From Clostridia bacterium (lineage in GTDB: Bacteria; Bacillota; Clostridia; Christensenellales; Aristaeellaceae), in contig JAUMVG010000039.1 in NCBI GenBank assembly GCA_030530315.1, positions 1-33,698 on the forward strand: a stretch of 33,698 nt of DNA. Reading direction: 5' to 3'. A program made the translations under genes and the position numbers. Under the pieces are notes generated by a model. That model searched no databases, was not told where the DNA came from, and saw only the letters and a list, made by a program, of their open reading frames with translations. Shown here piece after piece: positions 26,884 through 33,698 of the stretch (the first letter of the stretch is position 1; every line of letters starts with the position of its first letter).

Positions 26884-27669
26884 TCACCCGATCTCCTTCG
26901 CCAGCGCTTCCATCATCTCCCGGGGCACCGGGCAGATGGCGCTGAAGTACAGCGTGTCCCGCACGGAGAGCAGCTTCCTGGCGCGGTCGTCCTCTCCCAT
27001 CCGGTGGTACATCCGGGCGAGGTAATAGATCGTGGTGATCTGACGCGGCTTTTCCTTGTGGGCGCGCTTGAAGTAGTCCAGCGCCTTGGCGCGGTACTCC
27101 TCCGCCTTCCCGGCGTCCGCCTCCCGTTCGGCCATGGCCTCGTAGAGTTGGCCCAGGTTGTCCAGCGTGGAGGCGTCCTCGTCGTCGTACTCCATGGCCT
27201 CCTGGTTGGCGTCCAGCGCGGGCTGGAAGACGCCGGTCTCCTTCGCCTTGTCCACCCAGTACATGCCCAGCGTGCTGTACACGGTGCCGTTTTTCTTGTA
27301 GGCGGCCGCGCGGCCCATGGTCTCGATGGCCTCGTCTAGCTTTCCCATCTTCCACAGGTAGATGGAATACTGGATGCGCAGGTCGAACCAGGTGTCCTTG
27401 GTCATCGTCTTCATCTTCGCCATCTTCTGCATCAGGTCCCGGGACTTGTCGAACTCGCCCATCCTGAGCAGCAGTATGGCGTAGGCCTGCAATATGTTCA
27501 GCGCCACGGTGCCCTGCTTGATGGAGGTTTCATAAAGCTCCAGCGCCTTGCGGTATTCCTTTTCCGCCTCGGCGGGCTTTCCGTCGCTGGCCAGCTTGTT
27601 GCCGTTCACGTGGGTCCGATAGGCCTTGTTACCGTTGATCGCGCCCTTTACCGCGTCGAATGCTCCCAT
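26884..27669 (-). CDS. TPR-repeat protein of unknown function
   Basis: This 261-aa soluble all-helical protein has several tetratricopeptide-like units, for example GKPAEAEKEYRKALELYETSI (about 30-50), GKLDEAIETMGRAA (about 109-122), ASTLDNLGQLYEAM (about 166-179) and AKALDYFKRAHKEKP. No catalytic motif is seen; a scaffold role is likely. ATG 27669 has a perfect AGGAGG 7 nt upstream. It lies 18 nt after the YprB-like gene, which itself carries TPR-like helices at its C-terminus, so the two are probably one operon. Confidence 0.82.
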   Translation of the reverse strand: MGAFDAVKGAINGNKAYRTHVNGNKLASDGKPAEAEKEYRKALELYETSIKQGTVALNILQAYAILLLRMGEFDKSRDLMQKMAKMKTMTKDTWFDLRIQYSIYLWKMGKLDEAIETMGRAAAYKKNGTVYSTLGMYWVDKAKETGVFQPALDANQEAMEYDDEDASTLDNLGQLYEAMAEREADAGKAEEYRAKALDYFKRAHKEKPRQITTIYYLARMYHRMGEDDRARKLLSVRDTLYFSAICPVPREMMEALAKEIG

Positions 27670-27687
27670 AATCGCGCCTCCTGAGTG

Positions 27688-28827
27688 TCACGTCGTCATC
27701 TTGCGCCGGATGCGCTTCACGCGCTTTTCCAGCTGCTCCGGCGGCTCCCCGTCCGAAAAGCGGCGGGAGAGCTCCGCGTACTTCAACGCGCCGGAATAGT
27801 CCTTCAATCTATGCTCGCACAGCTTCGACAGCTCGATGCACGCCTGCCCCGGCATCTGCCGGCGGTTCAGCAGCTGCTCCAGCGCCGCCCGGGCCCCTTC
27901 GATGTCCCCGGATTTTCGGCTGAGCAGGTAGAGCCGCCAATTGGCCATGCCCGCGATGTGCTCGCCGGTCAGCGCCGCCAGCGTCCCCGCGGGGCGGGGT
28001 ATGGCGGAGATCCGGTAGAGCTCCCGGGCGGGCTTCAATTCGCCCTGGCGCTCCAGCGACTTGCCCATGCTGAACTGGTCCCGCTGGTCCGTCAGCGCCT
28101 CCGGCCTGTCGTTCACCGCGCACAGCCTGATCAAAAGCGTCGCCAGTGTGGCGATATCCTGTCGGTTGTGGCGCACGATGTCGTCCAGCAGAGTCTCGTC
28201 TCCCGTCTTGAGGAACTCGAAGAACCGGGCGGGCACCTCGCTGCCGGGCAGATCGTCCTCACGGGGCATGCCCAGGATCTCCTCCTCCAGCCGTGCCAGG
28301 CGACAGCTGCCCAGCCGCAGCTTCCAGGCGCGGCGGGCGGGATAGAGCAGGTCGAGGTTCTCCAGTTCCCGCCAGCGCTGGCGCATCCGGCACATGGTGA
28401 AGCGGGATTCCAACAGCGGCATGTCGAAGTTTTTCCCGTTGAAGGTGCACACGCTGTCGAAGCCCTCCATCCGGGCGGCGAGCCTGTCGATGAGTTCCGG
28501 CTCGTCGGCATACTCCCTAAGCATGTACTGCTCGATCACAAGTTCCGCGCCGTCCACGTAGCCGACGCCTACCAGGAACGCCACCGTCCCCGCGCCGCCG
28601 GAGAGTCCCGTGGTCTCCGTGTCCAGGAACAGGCAGCGGCGGATATCGAAGCGCAGGCCCGTCCAGCCGATCCTGCGCAGGCCGACGGAGGGCAGGTCGT
28701 AGATCGCCTCGTCCACGCGCTGCCGGCTCACATGGCAAATCAGGCCGCCCTCCCGCCGCTTCGGCGCGACGGGCGCCGCCGTCTTCATCGCGTTCAGTTT
28801 TGCCCTCAAGCCCGAGGCCATGCGCAT
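27688..28827 (-). CDS. YprB-like RNase H-fold (DEDD exonuclease-type) protein with helical C-terminus
   Basis: This protein is about 379 aa. The N-terminal two thirds match the YprB ribonuclease H-like domain: FLDTETTGLSGG with Asp69 and Glu71, TFNGKNFDMPLL with Asn130 and Asp135, and RHNRQDI with His220 and Asp224. These are the acidic residues of a two-metal 3'-5' exonuclease site. The remaining 140 residues form TPR-like helices. ATG 28827 is chosen because AGGA lies 7 nt upstream; GTG 28833 and ATG 28821 are alternatives. It is divergent from bcp. The nucleic acid substrate is unknown. Confidence 0.85.
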   Translation of the reverse strand: MRMASGLRAKLNAMKTAAPVAPKRREGGLICHVSRQRVDEAIYDLPSVGLRRIGWTGLRFDIRRCLFLDTETTGLSGGAGTVAFLVGVGYVDGAELVIEQYMLREYADEPELIDRLAARMEGFDSVCTFNGKNFDMPLLESRFTMCRMRQRWRELENLDLLYPARRAWKLRLGSCRLARLEEEILGMPREDDLPGSEVPARFFEFLKTGDETLLDDIVRHNRQDIATLATLLIRLCAVNDRPEALTDQRDQFSMGKSLERQGELKPARELYRISAIPRPAGTLAALTGEHIAGMANWRLYLLSRKSGDIEGARAALEQLLNRRQMPGQACIELSKLCEHRLKDYSGALKYAELSRRFSDGEPPEQLEKRVKRIRRKMTT

Positions 28828-28860
28828 CACCACATCCTATTGTAAAGACCCGGGCGCGGA

Positions 28861-28889
28861 TTGTCAAGCGCTGCCGGACGTGGTATAAT
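28861..28889 (+). promoter_or_regulatory. Strong predicted promoter for bcp
   Basis: TTGTCA (28861-28866), 17 nt, then TATAAT (28884-28889) with an upstream TGG making an extended -10. This is the best consensus promoter in the window, in line with constitutive expression of a peroxiredoxin. Confidence 0.88.
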
Positions 28890-28935
28890 CCAGAAAGGAA
28901 CCTATTCTGCGAAACACAGCGAGGAGGACTTCAAC

Positions 28936-29391
28936 ATGCTCAGCGTCGGAACCCCCGCCCCGGATTTCACCCTGCCCGACCAGAACGGCCAGGTCCACAG
29001 CCTGTTCGACTATCGCGGCCAGAAGGTCATACTCTATTTCTATCCCAAGGACAACACCGCCGGCTGCACCAAGCAGGCCTGCAATTTCGGCGAGCTCTAT
29101 CCCCTGTTCCGGGAAAAGGGCGCCGTGGTGCTGGGCGTCAGCAAGGACTCCGTCGCCTCCCACAAGAGGTTCGAGGAGAAGTACGGCCTGCCCTTCACGC
29201 TGCTCTCCGACGAGGAGAAGACCGTCATCCAGGCCTACGACGTCTGGAAGGAGAAGAAGAACTACGGCAAGGTGTCCATGGGCGTGGTGCGCACCACCTA
29301 CCTGATCGACGAGAACGGCGTGATCGTCCGCGCCATGGACAAGGTGAAGGCCGCCGACAACCCCGCCCAGATGCTGAAGGAGCTGGGCTGA
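28936..29391 (+). CDS. bcp: Thiol peroxidase of the Bcp/PrxQ peroxiredoxin family
   Basis: This 151-aa cytoplasmic peroxidase reduces H2O2 and organic hydroperoxides with thioredoxin-type donors. The peroxidatic Cys44 lies in DNTAGCTKQAC and Cys49 is at the position of the Bcp resolving cysteine. The family's Arg is in VVRTTYLID. The usual TPGCT reads TAGCT. ATG 28936 has GAGGAGG upstream, and a strong promoter precedes it. Confidence 0.95.
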   Translation: MLSVGTPAPDFTLPDQNGQVHSLFDYRGQKVILYFYPKDNTAGCTKQACNFGELYPLFREKGAVVLGVSKDSVASHKRFEEKYGLPFTLLSDEEKTVIQAYDVWKEKKNYGKVSMGVVRTTYLIDENGVIVRAMDKVKAADNPAQMLKELG

Positions 29392-29465
29392 CCGCGGAGC
29401 ATCCCCTTCACAGCCGGAACATATGGGGCGGTCTCAGATGTATTGACATAAGGACAGGTATGAAA

Positions 29466-29546
29466 TGTAGGGGCGGCGACGCGCCGCCCGCCCGGGTACA
29501 ACGACACTTGATGTACTCCGGCGGGCGCCGCGTCGGCGCCCCTACA
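29466..29546. repeat. TGTAGGGGCG palindromic element
   Basis: Two 27-nt arms (29466-29492 and 29520-29546) are reverse complements at 25 of 27 positions, beginning TGTAGGGGCG and ending CCCCTACA. The two differing positions are partners in a small hairpin within each arm, so pairing is kept. It lies between the convergent bcp and carboxyltransferase genes. It resembles GTAGGGGCG-type REP repeats that I know from many bacterial genomes. Confidence 0.82.
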
Positions 29547-29587
29547 GCTGCTTTGCACAGCACTGTATAGTATGACGTCACCGTCTA

Positions 29588-31039
29588 TTACAGCGGTATG
29601 TTCCCGTGCCGCCTCCGGGCGATGATCCTTCGGATGACGGCCTTGGTGCCCAGCCGGTTCAGCTGCTCGATCAGCTTGTCCCGGGTCTCCTCGGGCTTGA
29701 TCTCCTCGGTGATGTAGTTGCGCTCCAGCCCCAGTCGGGTGTTCATCACGTCCCGACGGTACTCCGCCGCCCGGGCGTCCAGGAATGTCCTGGCCTGCTG
29801 GCTGTCCATGCTGCGGGTCTCCCGGGCGTAGAGGATCTCCACCGCGCCCTGTTCGCCCATGACGGCCACCTCGGCTCCCGGCCAGCTGAACACGCAGTCC
29901 GCGCCGATGTGCACGCTGTTCATGGCGATGTACGCGCCGCCGTAAGCCTTGTGCAGGATCACGTTCACCTTCGGCACCGTGGCTTCGGAGAAGGCGTAGA
30001 GCAGCTTCGCGCCGTGGCGGATGATGCCGGCCTGCTCCTGGGCGATGCCGGGCAGGTAGCCGGGCACGTCCGTGAAGGTGACGATGGGGATGCGGAAGGC
30101 GTCGCAGAAGCGCACGAAGCGGGCCGCCTTGTCGCTGGAATTGCAGTCCAGCACGCCCGCCATGCATCCGGGCTGGTTGGCGATGATGCCCACGGTCTCC
30201 CCGCCCAGCTTCGCCAGGCCCACCACGATGGAGCGTGCGAAGTCCGGCTGCAGCTCCATGAAGGAGCGCACGTCGAATATGTTGGCGATGATGTCGTGAA
30301 CGTCGTAGCCCTTGTGGCTGTCCTCCGGCATCTGGAAGTTGAAGATGGGCGCGTTGGCATCCACGTAGCAGTGGAGCCTGCGGTCCCGGCAGTTGGAGGG
30401 GATCATGCCCACCAGCTTGCGCACCTCCATGAAGCACTCCAGCTCGGTGTCGGTGCACACGTGGGCCACACCGCTGTTCGCGCCGTGCATCACCGTGCCG
30501 CCCAGGGCCTCGCCGGTGATGGTCTCGCCGGTCACGGCGTGGATCACCTTCGGGCCGGTGATGAACATCTGGCTGATCTTCTCCGTCATGAAGATGAAGT
30601 CCGTGATGCCGGGCGAATACACCGCGCCGCCGGCGCAGGGGCCCAGGATCATCGAGATCTGGGGAATCCTGCCGGAGGCCTTCACGTTGCGAAAGAAGAT
30701 GTCCCCGTAGCCGGCGAGCGCGTCGATGCCCTCCTGGATGCGCGCGCCGCCGGAGTCGTTGATGGCGATGAAGGGGCATTTTTTGCGAATGGCACGGTCC
30801 AGCGCCATGGCGATGTTCTTGCCGTGCTTCAGCCCCAGCGTGCCGCCCTTGTAGGTGAAGTCCTGCGCCGCCACGACGACCCGCTTGCCGGACACCATGC
30901 CCTCGCATACGTAGACGCCGTCCCGGTTTTCCGGCTCGGTCAGCTCCGTGTAGCGCTGGTCGTCGAACAGCAGCTGCAAGCGCTCCTCCACGAACAGCTT
31001 GCCCTTTTTATGCTGTTTTTCCAATAGCTTTATATCCAT
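29588..31039 (-). CDS. Acyl-CoA carboxylase carboxyltransferase subunit (PCC-beta/AccDA type)
   Basis: This 483-aa protein has two crotonase-fold halves. Oxyanion-hole glycines lie in NDSGGARIQEG (94-104) and in HKAYGGAYIAMNS in the second half. The family's CAGGAVYSPGITD and VPGYLPGIAQEQAGIIRHGAKLLYA are also present. It transfers CO2 from carboxybiotin to acetyl- or propionyl-CoA. The N-terminal zinc ribbon of AccD is absent, so this is the single-chain PCC-beta type. It lies 37 nt downstream of fabD in one operon, which favours malonyl-CoA supply for fatty acid synthesis. No biotin carboxylase or biotin carrier is in view. Confidence 0.88.
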   Translation of the reverse strand: MDIKLLEKQHKKGKLFVEERLQLLFDDQRYTELTEPENRDGVYVCEGMVSGKRVVVAAQDFTYKGGTLGLKHGKNIAMALDRAIRKKCPFIAINDSGGARIQEGIDALAGYGDIFFRNVKASGRIPQISMILGPCAGGAVYSPGITDFIFMTEKISQMFITGPKVIHAVTGETITGEALGGTVMHGANSGVAHVCTDTELECFMEVRKLVGMIPSNCRDRRLHCYVDANAPIFNFQMPEDSHKGYDVHDIIANIFDVRSFMELQPDFARSIVVGLAKLGGETVGIIANQPGCMAGVLDCNSSDKAARFVRFCDAFRIPIVTFTDVPGYLPGIAQEQAGIIRHGAKLLYAFSEATVPKVNVILHKAYGGAYIAMNSVHIGADCVFSWPGAEVAVMGEQGAVEILYARETRSMDSQQARTFLDARAAEYRRDVMNTRLGLERNYITEEIKPEETRDKLIEQLNRLGTKAVIRRIIARRRHGNIPL

Positions 31040-31076
31040 CTGTCCTGTACCTTCGTTGCTCTTTGGGCTTTCCTGT

Positions 31077-32000
31077 TCACTTCAATGCCGCAAGCGTCTC
31101 CTCCAGGCTCTGTGCGTCGCCCACCCGCAGGATCGTAACGTCGGTCAGCGTCTTGGCCGCCAGTCCGGACAACGTCCTGCCGGGACCGCACTCGATGAAG
31201 GTGTCAAAGCCGTCCGCCCGCATGTTCAGGAGGGTCTGCACCCAGCGCACCGGGCTCATGGCCTGGCGCACCAGCAGGCCCGGGATCGCCGCGGCGTCCC
31301 GGTTGGCCGCGCCGTCCACGTTCATATACACCGGCAGCGCGGGCACGTCGAATGCCTTGCCTTCAAACAGCGCCTTCAGCTTCATCGCCGCGGGCTCCAT
31401 CAACGCGCAGTGGAACGGGGCGCTCACCGCCAGCTTCTTGCCGCGGATGCGCTGCTCCCGCGCCAGCGCGATGGCCTGGTCCACCGCCGCGGTCTCGCCG
31501 GAGATCACGGTCTGGGTCGGGCAGTTGTAGTTTGCGGCCACCACGTAGCCCTCCGTCACCGCCGCGCACACGGCCTCCACCTGCTCGGGCGAGCCGCCCA
31601 GCATGGCCGCCATGGCCCCCTTGCCGGGGGCCACAGCCTCCTGCATGCTGTCGGCGCGGTACTGGATCATCTCAAAGACATCCTCCATGGGGATGGAGCC
31701 GGCATAGGCCAGCGCCGCGTATTCCCCCAGGGAAAAGCCCGCCGCGCCTTCGGCCTCGATGCCGTGGGCGCGCAGCGCCATCGCCGCGGCCAGGTCGGCG
31801 GCCAGCACGCAGGGCTGGGTGTTGTGGGTCAGGTTCAGGTCCTCCTGCGCGCCTTCAAAGCAAAGCTCGGAGATGCCGCGGCCCAGTGCCTTGTCGGCAA
31901 CGTCGAACACCTGCCTGGCAGCGGGTTCCGCCGCACACAGGTCCTTCATCATGCCGGGGAACTGGGCTCCCTGGCCGGAAAACATAAACGCAATCTTCAT
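31077..32000 (-). CDS. fabD: Malonyl-CoA:ACP transacylase FabD
   Basis: This 307-aa enzyme transfers malonyl from CoA to ACP for type II fatty acid synthesis. It has FSGQGAQ (7-13), nucleophile Ser90 in GFSLGE, Arg115 for the malonyl carboxylate and catalytic His197 in APFHCALM. The residue before the nucleophile, normally His in GHSLG, is Phe89. ATG 32000 is preferred to 32012 because GGAG lies 6 nt upstream. It has a strong promoter and is the first gene of an operon with the carboxyltransferase. Confidence 0.94.
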   Translation of the reverse strand: MKIAFMFSGQGAQFPGMMKDLCAAEPAARQVFDVADKALGRGISELCFEGAQEDLNLTHNTQPCVLAADLAAAMALRAHGIEAEGAAGFSLGEYAALAYAGSIPMEDVFEMIQYRADSMQEAVAPGKGAMAAMLGGSPEQVEAVCAAVTEGYVVAANYNCPTQTVISGETAAVDQAIALAREQRIRGKKLAVSAPFHCALMEPAAMKLKALFEGKAFDVPALPVYMNVDGAANRDAAAIPGLLVRQAMSPVRWVQTLLNMRADGFDTFIECGPGRTLSGLAAKTLTDVTILRVGDAQSLEETLAALK

Positions 32001-32052
32001 CGCAGGCTCCATTCCGGCGGCACAAGCGCCGCGTCAATCACGAGTTAATATA

Positions 32053-32079
32053 GTTTTGAAAACCAGTTGATCTAACAAC
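32053..32079. promoter_or_regulatory. Possible operator palindromes below the fabD promoter
   Basis: GTTTTGAAAAC (32053-32063) is a perfect odd-centred palindrome. GTTGATCTAACAAC (32066-32079) has GTTG/CAAC arms. Both lie just downstream of the predicted fabD transcription start, where a fatty-acid-responsive repressor (FapR or FabT type) would act. Neither exactly matches a consensus I know. Confidence 0.4.
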
Positions 32080-32092
32080 CAATGACAATTTC

Positions 32093-32121
32093 AATATACC
32101 ATAATCAATATTAAAAGTCAA
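32093..32121 (-). promoter_or_regulatory. Predicted promoter for fabD-carboxyltransferase operon
   Basis: On the minus strand TTGACT (32116-32121), 17 nt, then TATATT (32093-32098) with TGG directly before the -10. The leader to the fabD ATG is about 85 nt. Confidence 0.85.
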
Positions 32122-32268
32122 CGTATAATCGGGCAAGCCTTGCGCACGGCACCATTCTTTACACAACTCCCCCACTCCAGCCGACCCTCGCAGGCACAGC
32201 GCCGGCGTTTTACCTTACAAAATTGAAAGGCTGAGGACAAACCGCAGAGCGACGCGAGGGGCGGATAC

Positions 32269-32306
32269 GGGGACGGCGCCGCCGGAAGAGGCGACGTCCG
32301 TGCCCC
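32269..32306. repeat. GC-rich inverted repeat
   Basis: GGGGACGGCGCC (32269-32280) pairs with GGCG...CCGTGCCCC (32290-32306), with a small internal bulge. It is well away from both flanking genes. It may be a REP-like element; function is unknown. Confidence 0.45.
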
Positions 32307-32383
32307 ACATCGCCATCATTGCAATTGACATCCTTTCGTCGTCGCTCCGGCAGGCCTCACGCCAAATATTGGATTCCCGAGTA

Positions 32384-32412
32384 TTTACAACGACATAATA
32401 TTCTGTTATAAT
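32384..32412 (+). promoter_or_regulatory. Strong predicted promoter for the DUF4428 gene
   Basis: TTTACA (32384-32389), 17 nt, then TATAAT (32407-32412) preceded by TGT as an extended -10. The start codon is 65 nt further. Confidence 0.85.
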
Positions 32413-32477
32413 GTTTGCGTAGAAAGTCGGCCCGGCCGGCAGAGCGTACCCCTGCGACAAATACAGGAGGGATTGAC

Positions 32478-33386
32478 ATGGGACTTTTCGGGAAGATCTT
32501 CGATAAAAAGGAATGCTGCATCTGCGGCGGCGAAATCGGCATGCTCGGCAACCGCAAGCTTGTGGACGGCAACCTCTGCAAAAACTGCGCGCAGCGCCTT
32601 TCCCCGTGGATGACGGATCGCCGCCAGTCCACCGTGGAGGAGATCCAACAGCACATCGCCTATCGCGACCAGAACGCCCGAATGCTGGTCAACTTCCACC
32701 CCACCACGGTCCTCGGCGACAACACCAAGATCTATGTGGACGAGCCCAACGGCAAGTTCGTCGTCACCCGCCACAAAAACTGGCGCGACGTCAACCCGGA
32801 TATCATCGACTTCTCCCAGGTGGTGGACGTCCGCACCGAAGTCGTCGAGCACCGCACCGAGGAGTACCACCGGGACCGCGAGGGTCGTCAGGTCTCCTTC
32901 AACCCGCCCCGCTATCGCTACAGCTACCAGTTCAACACCACGCTGCTGATCGACTCCCCCTACTTCAACGAGATCCACTTCGAGCTGACGGACCGTCGCC
33001 CGGAGCGCCAGCACGACGAGGTGTACACCTATTACGAAAACCTGGCCGACACCATCCGACGCACGCTGATGCCCGCCGCCTATGGCGAAGCCAGGAAGAC
33101 CACCGGCAAGGCCATTGCTGACGTGCTGGCCCAGGCCGTGGCCTCCATCAACGCCGCCGTGCCCACCCGCCAGGAGGGCCAGCCCAGCCTCGATCCGACC
33201 GCCCCCAGCCAGTGGACCTGCTCCTGCGGCACCCTGAACAACGGCAACTTCTGCGTACAGTGCGGCGCAAAGCGGCCGAAGGTGTTCCGCTGCGACAAGT
33301 GCGGCTGGACGCCTGAGGACCCCTCCAACCCGCCCAGGTTCTGCCCGAACTGCGGCGACCCCTTCACCGAGGGCGACTCCGTCTGA
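32478..33386 (+). CDS. DUF4428 and double zinc-ribbon protein
   Basis: This 302-aa soluble protein has an N-terminal DUF4428-type zinc module ([10 protein letters not shown] with C13/C14 and C16, then C34 and C37). A central alpha/beta domain (about 60-200) follows, then a low-complexity linker. Two C-terminal zinc ribbons come next, the first with C248, C250, C259 and C262 and the second with C272, C275, C289 and C292. ATG 32478 has a perfect AGGAGG 7 nt upstream. Function is unknown; zinc modules suggest protein or nucleic acid binding. The 3' end, including the stop codon, is duplicated downstream. Confidence 0.82.
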   Translation: MGLFGKIFDKKECCICGGEIGMLGNRKLVDGNLCKNCAQRLSPWMTDRRQSTVEEIQQHIAYRDQNARMLVNFHPTTVLGDNTKIYVDEPNGKFVVTRHKNWRDVNPDIIDFSQVVDVRTEVVEHRTEEYHRDREGRQVSFNPPRYRYSYQFNTTLLIDSPYFNEIHFELTDRRPERQHDEVYTYYENLADTIRRTLMPAAYGEARKTTGKAIADVLAQAVASINAAVPTRQEGQPSLDPTAPSQWTCSCGTLNNGNFCVQCGAKRPKVFRCDKCGWTPEDPSNPPRFCPNCGDPFTEGDSV

Positions 33387-33479
33387 TCCTTCGAAAAGCG
33401 TTGCCCAGGCACAAGAAGGGCCACCAGCAACGCAGGGCCGGAAACCGTCTGATCCTTCGAAAAAGCGTTGCCTGGGCAC
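33379..33479. repeat. Imperfect tandem duplication spanning the DUF4428 stop codon
   Basis: CCGTCTGATCCTTCGAAAA... at 33379-33412 recurs at 33445-33479 with one inserted A and two changes. The period is about 66 nt. Similarity continues weakly into GGGCCGGAAA / GGGCCGGGAAA. The first copy contains the last Val codon and the TGA of the gene. Confidence 0.8.
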
Positions 33480-33485
33480 CCCTCA

Positions 33486-33529
33486 CCTCGGGCCGGGAAA
33501 TCGGGCAAGTCCCGCTTCCCGGCCCGAGG
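33486..33529 (+). terminator. Strong hairpin, likely terminator
   Basis: A 14-bp perfect stem (33486-33499 with 33516-33529) has an inner CGGG/CCCG pairing. It is followed by TATGTTAAATATC rather than a T run, so termination strength is uncertain. Confidence 0.6.
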
Positions 33530-33562
33530 TATGTTAAATATCAGGCCACCGCACCAAAACTA

Positions 33563-33592
33563 TGGACAAACGCCCCTTGATTGTGCTATAAT
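33563..33592 (+). promoter_or_regulatory. Promoter for tRNA-Thr
   Basis: TGGACA (33563-33568), 18 nt, then TATAAT (33587-33592) with TGC before it (extended -10). It lies 31 nt upstream of the tRNA 5' end. Confidence 0.78.
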
Positions 33593-33623
33593 CTTTAACT
33601 GTCAGCGGCGGTTATCCGTTCGC

Positions 33624-33698
33624 GCCAATGTAGCTCAGTTGGCAGAGCAGCGGTTTCGTAAACCGCAGGTCAAGGGTTCGAGTCCCTTCATTGGCTCC
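33624..33698 (+). tRNA. tRNA-Thr (anticodon CGT), last base of CCA beyond window
   Basis: A full cloverleaf is present. Acceptor GCCAATG (33624-33630) pairs with CATTGGC (33689-33695). The D arm is GCTC/GAGC. The anticodon stem GCGGT/ACCGC encloses loop TTCGTAA with anticodon CGT. The T arm AAGGG-TTCGAGT-CCCTT is followed by discriminator T and CC at the window end, so the CCA appears to be encoded. It reads ACG codons, which suit a GC-rich genome. Confidence 0.95.

Larger units (their letters stand above)
32001..32477. other. 477-nt divergent intergenic region
   Basis: The left third (32041-32130) is AT-rich and holds the fabD promoter and two palindromes. The middle (32130-32380) holds a GC-rich hairpin (32269-32306) and an unrecognised minus-strand open frame (32215-32460) without a good ribosome site. 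The right end (32384-32477) holds the promoter and ribosome site of the DUF4428 gene. I see no RNA gene. Confidence 0.55.

Noticed and set aside
32215-32460. An 81-codon minus-strand frame upstream of fabD
   Set aside because: It overlaps the DUF4428 promoter and a GC-rich hairpin and lacks a ribosome site. I could not support it as a gene.

Overview
The window reads as chromosome from a GC-rich anaerobic member of the Bacillota (Clostridia-type). Supporting signs are many TGnTATAAT promoters, strong AGGAGG-type ribosome sites, a TIGR04086-type membrane protein, a clostridial-type short peptide deformylase, an ECF S component, and large iron-sulfur flavoproteins. No phage, plasmid, transposase or CRISPR genes are visible. 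The family assignment of the host is an inference.

Layout. At 1-2593 is the 3' end of uvrA, with its terminator. Convergent to it is a PutP-type sodium/solute symporter (2836-4287), followed by a small membrane protein (4581-4976). From 5021 to 12339, on the minus strand, lie four redox flavoproteins: a 937-aa GltD-like Fe-S flavoprotein, a ferredoxin-reductase-like protein with a C-terminal 2Fe-2S domain, a CrtI/retinol-saturase-like flavoprotein, and a close homologue of the Propionibacterium polyunsaturated fatty acid isomerase (PAI). Divergent from the isomerase is a plus-strand operon (12572-16649): AMP-forming acyl ligase, acyl carrier protein, acyl-ACP thioesterase, two tandem HypB GTPases and HypA. 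On the minus strand from 16779 to 22653 are a D-2-hydroxyacid dehydrogenase, a peptide deformylase-like protein, a heterodimeric ABC exporter and a nitroreductase. An ECF S component (22912-23448) and a second copy (934 aa) of the large Fe-S flavoprotein (23858-26662) follow on the plus strand. The right part holds a TPR protein and a YprB-like RNase H-fold protein (minus), a Bcp peroxiredoxin (plus), an acyl-CoA carboxyltransferase with fabD (minus), a DUF4428/zinc-ribbon protein (plus), and a tRNA-Thr(CGT) cut at its last base by the window end.

How the genes may work together. The most interesting block is 5021-16649. A fatty-acid double-bond isomerase sits beside a saturase-like flavoprotein, an NAD(P)H-to-2Fe-2S reductase and a large pyridine-nucleotide Fe-S flavoprotein. 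It is divergent from a ligase/ACP/thioesterase set that could load and release acyl chains. I infer a fatty-acid or polyene double-bond isomerisation and reduction (biohydrogenation-like) system. The co-transcribed nickel chaperones hint at a link to a nickel enzyme such as a hydrogenase located elsewhere. This is a hypothesis from gene families and neighbourhood.

Intergenic DNA carries two families of palindromic repeats (three copies of an AGATCCTTC...GGATGACA inverted repeat and one TGTAGGGGCG palindrome), a 4x14-bp tandem repeat, a 16-bp tandem duplication and a ~66-bp imperfect duplication at the 3' end of the DUF4428 gene.
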